This document shows positions 5,298-9,832 of a stretch of DNA of 9,832 nt, one piece after another. Each line of letters begins with the position of its first letter. Within the stretch, counting starts at the first letter, position 1. Location: assembly GCA_964425005.1 (NCBI GenBank), contig CAYRKT010000057.1:1-9832 (forward strand), read 5' to 3'. The notes under the pieces are model-generated. The model made no database searches and was not told the DNA's origin. It saw only the letters and a program-made list of their open reading frames with translations. The translations under genes and the position numbers were made by a program. The DNA comes from CAYRKT01 sp964425005. Its GTDB lineage: Bacteria; Synergistota; Synergistia; CAYRKT01.

Positions 5298-6590
5298 TCA
5301 CGCCACTCCCAGGGCCCTGGGCAAGAAGGTCACGAGAGGCGGGAAGAATATTATAAGCAAAAGCACCAGCAGCGCAACGCCCACGAAGGGCCATATGCTC
5401 CTGAAAAGGGCGTCCAACTCCACCTTGCCCACCGCCGCCGCTATGTAGACGCAGGCCCCCATGGGCGGGGTTATGAGGGCTATGGTGATGTTCAAGGTCA
5501 TAACTATCCCGAAGTGAAGGGGATCCACGCCGGAGGCCCTGGCGAGGGGGAAGAAGATGGGGGTCAGCACGCTGAGCGCCGATACCTCCTCCATGAACAT
5601 GCCCACCAGGAAGGTTATGAGGCTGAGCGTCAGGAGCAAGAGCACAGGGCTCGAGGAGATCCCGGACTCCATCAACAACAGCCCAAACCTCTGGGGCACC
5701 CTCTCCCACTTGAGCACCCAGCTCACGGCGCTCGCAGCCCCCATCACCATGAAGACCGCGCTGGTGAGCCTCACCGTCTCGAGGAGAGAGCTCCACACGC
5801 CAACCAGGGTCAACCTCCTGGTCAGCAACAGCCCGACCGCCAGGATGTACAGGACCGCCAGCACCCCCGACTCGGTGGGGGTGACCACCCCGGAGACTAT
5901 GCCGCCCATTATGATCCCAGGGGCCACCAGGGCCGGGAGCGCCCTGAGCAGGACCTGTCTCCCCCCGACCCTACCGGAGGCGCTGTCGGGCGGGACGTGA
6001 TACCTCCTGGAGTACAAGAAGTTCATGGCCATGAAGGCGAGCCCCAGGATCAGGCCAGGGATCACCCCTCCCAAGAAGAGCGCCCCCACGGAGGTGTTGG
6101 TCATGGCGGCGTATATGATCATGAAGACGCTAGGAGGTATTATGGGGCCTACGAGGGAGCTCCCCGCGGTTATCCCGGCAGCGTAGACCCTGTCGAACCC
6201 GTCCCTCTCCATGGCCGGTATCAGGATGGAACCCAAAGCGGACGCGTCGGCGGCGGCTGAGCCGTTAACCCCAGCGAAGAGTATGCTCGCCACCACGTTC
6301 ACGTAGCCCAGGCCGCCCCTGAACCTCCCCACCAGGAGCCTGCTCAGGTCTATGAGGCCGTCGGTGAGGCCTGAGGCGTTCATGAGGGAGCCCGCCAGGG
6401 TGAAGAAGGGGATGGCCATCAGGGAGAAGAGGTCCATCCCGCCGAAGAACTGCTGGACGACGAACTTCAGGAGGGTCAGATCGCCCACCGCCAGAACGCC
6501 CGCGGAGGCCGAGAGCAGAAGGCTTACGAAGAGCGGTATCCCGGAGGCCGCCGTCGCCAGGAAGACCAGTAGCAGGACCAGCGCCGCCAT
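5298..6590 (-). CDS. dctM: TRAP transporter large permease (DctM)
   Basis: The protein has 430 aa, the normal length for DctM, and is almost wholly membrane-embedded (about 11-12 segments). Diagnostic stretches are FAGVNGSAAADASALGSI (105-122), GITAGSSLVGPIIPPSV (139-155), the PTESG turn (238-242) that mirrors the first half, and LITPPMGACVY (372-382). DctM is the ion-coupled channel of the tripartite ATP-independent periplasmic transporters. It takes substrate from the binding protein DctP and moves it inward with Na+ or H+. Where many relatives have Asp in the GxFxD motif this protein has Glu (GMFMEE, 330-335). The ATG follows directly after the dctQ stop, with a GGGGAGG ribosome site 8 nt upstream. 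Its TGA lies 7 nt before the ABC ATPase GTG. Confidence 0.95.
   Translation of the reverse strand: MAALVLLLVFLATAASGIPLFVSLLLSASAGVLAVGDLTLLKFVVQQFFGGMDLFSLMAIPFFTLAGSLMNASGLTDGLIDLSRLLVGRFRGGLGYVNVVASILFAGVNGSAAADASALGSILIPAMERDGFDRVYAAGITAGSSLVGPIIPPSVFMIIYAAMTNTSVGALFLGGVIPGLILGLAFMAMNFLYSRRYHVPPDSASGRVGGRQVLLRALPALVAPGIIMGGIVSGVVTPTESGVLAVLYILAVGLLLTRRLTLVGVWSSLLETVRLTSAVFMVMGAASAVSWVLKWERVPQRFGLLLMESGISSSPVLLLLTLSLITFLVGMFMEEVSALSVLTPIFFPLARASGVDPLHFGIVMTLNITIALITPPMGACVYIAAAVGKVELDALFRSIWPFVGVALLVLLLIIFFPPLVTFLPRALGVA
5350..5355 (-). promoter_or_regulatory. Possible internal -10 box before the ABC genes
   Basis: TATAAT occurs on the - strand inside the 3' end of dctM, with TTGCGC 16 nt upstream as a partial -35. 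Transcription would begin about 50 nt before the ABC ATPase and could drive the export genes apart from the TRAP genes. The box is formed by two ATA Ile codons, which are common here, so chance is a real alternative. Confidence 0.22.
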
Positions 6591-7064
6591 CTATCTAGCC
6601 TCCCCGTAAGCCCTCTCCAGGAGATAGACGGCCAGCATCAGGGCGGAGCCCACCGGAACGGCCATGAGCGGGACGCTCTTGGGTATCCCCAAACCCATGG
6701 TCCTGAAGATGTGGTTCTCGAGGGCGTGTCTGAAGCCCTGGACCACGCAGAGGGAGAGGACCACCACCACGGACGCGTCCTTCGCCGCGGAGATGGGGGC
6801 GGAAAGTACCCCGAAGCGCCTGGACAGGAAGCCCATGGCCATGTGGTCTCCGAGCCTGAGCGCTGGGGCACCAGCCAGGAATACAGCCCATATCAGGAGG
6901 AACCTCGAGAGCTCCTCGGTCCAGAAGGGGGCACCCCCCAGGAAGTACCTGAGCAGGACGCCGACAGCCACGTTCGCCACGTTCAGGGAGAAGAGCACCC
7001 CCGCCCCCCAGAGGGCGAGGGTGCAAAGAAGCTCGGAGATGGACCTCGAGGGACCAACGCTCAT
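6591..7064 (-). CDS. dctQ: TRAP transporter small permease (DctQ)
   Basis: The protein has 157 aa with four expected membrane segments. The DctQ signature is clear at 39-78: RYFLGGAPFWTEELSRFLLIW, then FLAGAPALRLGDH, which gives the conserved RY, W-x-EE-x-x-R and GDH positions. DctQ joins DctM to make the membrane part of the importer and probably braces the elevator movement. The ATG at 7062-7064 is preceded by AGGTGA formed by the last codons of dctP, 4 nt away. Its stop abuts the dctM ATG with no gap, so the two subunits are likely made in equal amounts. Confidence 0.93.
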   Translation of the reverse strand: MSVGPSRSISELLCTLALWGAGVLFSLNVANVAVGVLLRYFLGGAPFWTEELSRFLLIWAVFLAGAPALRLGDHMAMGFLSRRFGVLSAPISAAKDASVVVVLSLCVVQGFRHALENHIFRTMGLGIPKSVPLMAVPVGSALMLAVYLLERAYGEAR

Positions 7065-7068
7065 GAGC

Positions 7069-8079
7069 TCACCTGGAGGCCTCGTTGGCCCTCCTGGCGC
7101 ACTCCAAGGCCAGATCCAGCCACTCGCGCCCCACCCTGGCCTCCAGCCACTTGACGTAGGCCGGCTGGGCCTTATCCCTGAAGAGCTGCATCTCCTGAGG
7201 CGTGGGGTGATATATCCTCATGCCCTTGCTGGCCAGGAACTCGAGCCTCTTCTTCTCGGTCTCCTCCACGTACTGCCTGACCATCTGGTTGGCCCTCCTG
7301 GCGGACGCCTCCACGGCCTTCCTGTCCTCCTCGCTCAGGCCAGAGAACCAGGCGCCGTTTACGACCAGGAACTGGTCCGAGTACTGGATGTTGGCCATGG
7401 TCATGTACTTCTGGACCTCGTAGAGGCTGCCTATTATGACGTAGGTGGGCGGGTTCATCTGACCGTCGGCGACCCCGGTCTTCAAGGCCATGTAGAGCTC
7501 CGTCCAGGGTATGGGGACGCCGCTGGCCCCGAAGGCGCTGTATATGATCATCTGCCCCTCGTCCATGGCCCTGAACCGAAGCCCCTTGAAGTCGTCCGGG
7601 GACCTGATCTCCCGCTTGGAGTTGGTGAAGGCCAGGAACTCCCCCTCCTCCACCGCCTCCAACAGGATGGCCCCAGTCCTCTCCTTGAACCGCTCCTTGA
7701 CCCTGGACCAGTACTGGCTCTCGTCGAAGAAGAGGTGGGCGGCCCTGTAGCTGTCGAACATGAACGGCACGGAGGCAGCGTAAAGCTCCGGCAGGATGGG
7801 TCCCATCCCGGCGTAAGAGGCCACGTTCACTACGGGCATCTTCATGGTCAGGTCCATCCTCTCCTCCTCGTTGCCCAGCTGGCTGTCGGGGAAGAGGTAG
7901 AGCTTCACCCTGCCAGCCGTGGCCTCCTCCACCATGGCCTTGAACCTAACGGCGAAGTAGTGCACCGCGTTGTGCTCCTCGTCGGGCGGCCCGTTGTAGG
8001 CCATCCTCACCTCCGCCGAGAAGGCCACATCGGCCGAGAGGAGAAGCACAAGCGCAAACGCTAAAACCGAAGCCCTCAC
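7069..8079 (-). CDS. dctP: TRAP transporter solute-binding protein (DctP family)
   Basis: The protein has 336 aa with an N-terminal signal peptide: R2, a hydrophobic core about 4-15, and cleavage near 19-22 (AFSAEV). The mature part is a DctP-fold binding protein for the periplasm. FKGLRFRAM (164-172) carries R170, at the place of the Arg that clamps the substrate carboxylate in the family. VPIPWTELYMALKTGVADGQMNPP (188-211) is the other diagnostic block. Ligands in the family include C4-dicarboxylates, 2-oxo acids, sialic acid, ectoine and amino acids; R170 points to a carboxylate but not to which one. The start is GTG, with a GGGGGTGAT ribosome site 5 nt upstream. It is the first gene of the leftward operon, with its own -10 box 33 nt upstream. 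Confidence 0.95.
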   Translation of the reverse strand: MRASVLAFALVLLLSADVAFSAEVRMAYNGPPDEEHNAVHYFAVRFKAMVEEATAGRVKLYLFPDSQLGNEEERMDLTMKMPVVNVASYAGMGPILPELYAASVPFMFDSYRAAHLFFDESQYWSRVKERFKERTGAILLEAVEEGEFLAFTNSKREIRSPDDFKGLRFRAMDEGQMIIYSAFGASGVPIPWTELYMALKTGVADGQMNPPTYVIIGSLYEVQKYMTMANIQYSDQFLVVNGAWFSGLSEEDRKAVEASARRANQMVRQYVEETEKKRLEFLASKGMRIYHPTPQEMQLFRDKAQPAYVKWLEARVGREWLDLALECARRANEASR

Positions 8080-8111
8080 CGCACATCACCCCCGAATCCC
8101 CTTTGAAGCAT

Positions 8112-8117
8112 ATTATA
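8112..8117 (-). promoter_or_regulatory. -10 box of the dctP operon
   Basis: TATAAT reads leftward from 8117, with TG directly before it. TTTAAT at 8140-8135, 17 nt upstream, is a weak -35. Transcription would start near 8105, leaving a leader of about 25 nt with the dctP ribosome site. The area 8100-8145 is the most AT-rich stretch of the window. Confidence 0.6.
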
Positions 8118-8145
8118 CATCCCCCTAATTTTTGATTAAAGAAAA

Positions 8146-8159
8146 GCCTCCCTTCGGCT
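8146..8159 (-). terminator. Weak terminator-like stem on the - strand
   Basis: Read leftward, AGCC, a 7-nt loop ending in GGA, and GGCT form a short stem followed by TTTTCTTT. The shape fits a small intrinsic terminator that would stop antisense transcription coming from the flavoprotein gene before it enters dctP. The stem is only 4-5 bp, so it is weak. The T-run may instead be part of the AT-rich dctP promoter. Confidence 0.25.
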
Positions 8160-8174
8160 CGGCCTCAGCCCAGG

Positions 8175-8183
8175 TGGTAGAAT
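8175..8183 (+). promoter_or_regulatory. Extended -10 promoter (TGG-TAGAAT) of the flavoprotein gene
   Basis: TG at 8175-8176, one base, then TAGAAT at 8178-8183 make an extended -10, and no -35 is evident. Transcription would begin near 8190. The in-frame ATG at 8185 would then lie outside the transcript, which supports the ATG at 8227 as start. Confidence 0.5.
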
Positions 8184-8193
8184 AATGCGGGGG

Positions 8194-8208
8194 TTTTCCC
8201 GAGGAAAA
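8194..8208. promoter_or_regulatory. 15-bp palindrome after the flavoprotein promoter (possible operator)
   Basis: TTTTCC-CGA-GGAAAA is a perfect inverted repeat with 6-bp arms and 3-nt spacer. It lies just after the expected transcription start and before the ribosome site. The palindrome in the ino1 leader has the same 6-3-6 form and also sits just after an extended -10. It may bind a dimeric regulator or form a small RNA stem. Confidence 0.4.
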
Positions 8209-8212
8209 GACC

Positions 8213-8220
8213 GGAGGGGG
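8213..8220 (+). promoter_or_regulatory. Shine-Dalgarno selecting the ATG at 8227
   Basis: GGAGGGGG lies 6-9 nt before the ATG at 8227-8229 and has no equivalent before the upstream in-frame ATG at 8185. Confidence 0.75.
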
Positions 8221-8226
8221 AAGCAG

Positions 8227-9357
8227 ATGGAGGACGCTTTCGCGATGCCGCCTTTGGTGGTGGGGGATTTGAGGGTGGATCTACCGATAGTCCAGGGGGG
8301 GATGAGCGTAGGGATATCGCTCTCCGGGCTCGCCTCGGCGGTGGCCAGGGAGGGAGGGGTGGGAGTGATAGGCACCGCCGGCATAGGGATGCTGGAGCCG
8401 GACGGCTATCAGAGGCCCAGGGAGGCGAACCTGAGGGCCTTGAGGAAGGAGATCAGGCGGGCCAAGGAGCTCTCCGGCGGCAGGGGGGCCATAGGGACCA
8501 ACATACTGGTGGCCCTATCCGACTTCGAGGACCTGCTGAGGGTCTCGGTGGAGGAGGGAGCCGACATGGTCTTCATGGGGGCGGGGCTTCCCATGAAGGT
8601 CCCGTCCATGTTCGGCGAGGGCTTCGCCGCGGTGAGGACCAAGTTCGTCCCCATAGTCTCCTCGGGCAGGGCCGCCGCGCTAATATTCAAGAGCTGGGCC
8701 AAGTCCCACGGCGTAATACCCGACGCCGTGGTGGTGGAAGGACCGATGGCGGGGGGACACCTGGGCTTCAGCAGGGAGGAGCTCAAAGCCCCCCCGAAGC
8801 TCGAGGACCTGGTGCTCCAGGTGATAGAGGCGGTGAAGCCCTTCGAGGACCTCTTCGGCAGGAAGGTCCCCGTGATAGCCGCCGGGGGGATCTACACCGG
8901 GGAGGACATATACAGGTTCCTCAAACTCGGGGCCTCGGCAGTGCAGATGGCCACCCGTTTCGTGGTCACCCACGAGTGCGACGCCGACCTGAGGTTCAAG
9001 GAGGAATACCTCCGATCCAGGGAGGAGGACGTGGTGATAATAGACAGCCCCGTGGGGCTTCCCGGCAGGGCCATAAGGAACGCCTTCCTGGAGGCCGTGG
9101 AGAGGGGGGAAAAGAAGCCCTTCAGCTGCCCGTGGAAGTGCCTCAGAACCTGCGATCACCAGAAGGCCCCCTACTGCATAGCCATGGCCCTCACCAGCGC
9201 CAAGCTGGGCAAGCTGGAGATGGGGTTCGCCTTCGCCGGACAGAACTGCTTCAGGGTGGACAGGATAGTGAGCGTCAAGGAGCTGATCGACGAGCTGAGG
9301 GAGGGCTACCGCAGGGCGGCCATGGCCGATCAGCCCCTCTCTGAGCTCACCAGATAG
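8227..9357 (+). CDS. Nitronate monooxygenase-family FMN protein with C-terminal Cys cluster
   Basis: The protein has 376 aa from the ATG at 8227; the 14 extra residues from 8185 are basic and unlike the family. It is a TIM-barrel FMN protein: LPIVQGGMSVGIS at the first strand (19-31), VVVEGPMAGGHLG (168-180) with H178 at the catalytic His position of nitronate monooxygenases, IAAGGIYTGEDI (217-228) and GASAVQMATRFV (235-246) for phosphate binding. Relatives oxidise nitronates, while others such as FabK reduce enoyl-ACP. In an anaerobe an oxygenase role is doubtful and the true reaction is unknown. Between the barrel and the C-terminal helices is C301-x3-C305-x3-C309-x7-C317 (CPWKC to PYC), which could hold an Fe-S cluster or zinc. 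The gene has its own promoter with a palindrome, diverges from the dctP operon, and its last 28 nt overlap the converging permease gene. Confidence 0.88.
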   Translation: MEDAFAMPPLVVGDLRVDLPIVQGGMSVGISLSGLASAVAREGGVGVIGTAGIGMLEPDGYQRPREANLRALRKEIRRAKELSGGRGAIGTNILVALSDFEDLLRVSVEEGADMVFMGAGLPMKVPSMFGEGFAAVRTKFVPIVSSGRAAALIFKSWAKSHGVIPDAVVVEGPMAGGHLGFSREELKAPPKLEDLVLQVIEAVKPFEDLFGRKVPVIAAGGIYTGEDIYRFLKLGASAVQMATRFVVTHECDADLRFKEEYLRSREEDVVIIDSPVGLPGRAIRNAFLEAVERGEKKPFSCPWKCLRTCDHQKAPYCIAMALTSAKLGKLEMGFAFAGQNCFRVDRIVSVKELIDELREGYRRAAMADQPLSELTR

Positions 9358-9832
9358 AGACCCACCATCACCGCCGCGAACGCCGGAAGTTTCTCCGCTC
9401 CCAGGGCCTCTCCCAGCAACAGGTAGGCCAGGGCGCTTCCCAGCACGGGCTCGCCCAGGAGGCAGACCGAGACCACGTGGGGCTTGAAGAACTTCAGGGC
9501 GTAGTTGTAGAGGGTGTGACCCATCATCTGGGGGAAGGCCACCAGGGCGGCGATCATGAGCCAAGAGAAGGGGGCGTACCCCCACATCCTCACCCTGAAC
9601 AGGGCCGAAAATCCCAGGCAGAAGAGGGCGGCGAAGCCGTAGCAAGAGGAGGCGTACACCGAGATGGGGAGGGACTTCCTGAGATCCCTCCCCATCAGCA
9701 TGTAGAGGGCCACAGTCAAACCCCCCACCAGGGCGAGCAGGTCCCCGAAGAGAGCCTTGCCGCCCATCGCCCAGTCGCCGAAGCCCAAGGCCAAAGAGCC
9801 CAGGAAGGCAAGAGCCATGCCCAGAAGGGCCC
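9330..9832 (-). CDS. EamA/DMT-family permease, partial (N-terminus beyond right edge)
   Basis: About 166 codons are present and the frame stays open to the edge of the window, so the ATG at 9816-9818 is internal and the true start lies outside. The visible part holds about five hydrophobic segments. It ends with the second EamA repeat: PHVVSVCLLGEPVLGSALAYLLLGE contains the conserved EP and the xLLGE helix end, followed by a last membrane segment and a short SSERG tail. Drug/metabolite transporters of this family have ten segments in two repeats and commonly export amino acids or other metabolites. The fragment corresponds to the second half. The last 28 nt run antisense to the end of the flavoprotein gene, with no room for a separate terminator. 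Confidence 0.85.
   Translation of the reverse strand, partial: ALLGMALAFLGSLALGFGDWAMGGKALFGDLLALVGGLTVALYMLMGRDLRKSLPISVYASSCYGFAALFCLGFSALFRVRMWGYAPFSWLMIAALVAFPQMMGHTLYNYALKFFKPHVVSVCLLGEPVLGSALAYLLLGEALGAEKLPAFAAVMVGLYLVSSERG

Larger units (their letters stand above)
2150..8079 (-). other. Eight-gene transport operon (dctPQM, ABC exporter, split LysO, HAD)
   Basis: All eight genes point leftward. The junctions in transcription order are 4 nt, 0 nt, 7 nt, a 1-nt TGATG overlap, 13 nt, a 14-nt overlap and 2 nt. Such spacing implies one transcript and translational coupling. A TATAAT box precedes the first gene and a strong hairpin overlaps the end of the last. An internal promoter before the ABC genes is possible (5350-5355). 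Grouping an importer with two export systems suggests linked uptake and efflux of related small molecules; this is inference. Confidence 0.75.

Noticed and set aside
5154..6260. Long + strand open frame of 368 codons opposite dctM
   Set aside because: The protein is rich in His, Gly, Glu, Gln and Arg without any domain. The opposite strand encodes an unmistakable DctM. The frame is open only because of the GC-biased codons of the real gene.
6664..8064. Long + strand open frame of 466 codons opposite dctQ and dctP
   Set aside because: Its translation is a low-complexity Leu/Gly/His/Val/Pro mix typical of antisense to GC-rich genes. dctQ and dctP on the other strand have clear family signatures.
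8185..8226. Upstream ATG adding 14 basic residues to the flavoprotein
   Set aside because: It has no ribosome site, lies before the expected transcription start, and the added residues are unlike the family. The ATG at 8227 has a strong SD.
8680..9645. - strand open frame of 321 codons opposite the flavoprotein and across the permease
   Set aside because: It has no recognisable domain and conflicts with two well-supported genes, so it is a shadow frame.

Overview
The window is GC-rich and almost entirely coding. It holds eleven genes: three on the + strand and eight on the - strand, the last of which runs off the right edge. Arg is written mainly as AGG and Ile often as ATA. Together with a TRAP transporter, a bacterial myo-inositol-phosphate synthase and Fe-S/flavin redox proteins, this suggests an anaerobic, possibly thermophilic, amino-acid-using bacterium. 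A Synergistota member of the Thermanaerovibrio type is my best guess. That is inference from style and gene content, because the window contains no rRNA or marker gene.

Left part, + strand (1-2128). A short QueG-like double [4Fe-4S] protein (117-884) is followed by myo-inositol-1-phosphate synthase, ino1 (971-2128). Each has its own TATAAT-type -10 box and a TTG start behind a good Shine-Dalgarno (SD) sequence. The ino1 leader carries two nested perfect inverted repeats.

Middle part, - strand (2150-8079). Eight genes are packed with gaps of 0-13 nt or short overlaps and read leftward: dctP, dctQ, dctM (TRAP solute importer), an ABC-2 ATPase and permease (probable exporter), the two halves of a split LysO-type exporter, and a HAD phosphatase. 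They look like one operon from a promoter near 8115 to an 11-bp hairpin at 2140-2169. The hairpin is shared with the converging ino1 gene. Uptake of an organic anion next to two efflux systems suggests import, catabolism and export of the product or excess, but no substrate can be read from the sequence.

Right part (8080-9832). A divergent promoter region separates dctP from a + strand nitronate-monooxygenase-family flavoprotein (8227-9357). This protein has a cysteine-rich insertion near its C-terminus. It converges on, and overlaps by 28 nt, the 3' end of an EamA/DMT-family permease (9330-9832, N-terminus beyond the window).

No tRNA, rRNA, CRISPR array, insertion sequence or phage gene was seen. 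No gap between genes exceeds about 150 nt. I see no clearly unprecedented system. The most unusual points are the import-plus-export operon, the palindromic leaders of ino1 and the flavoprotein gene, and several starts where a GTG lies inside the SD sequence and a TTG is the better start.
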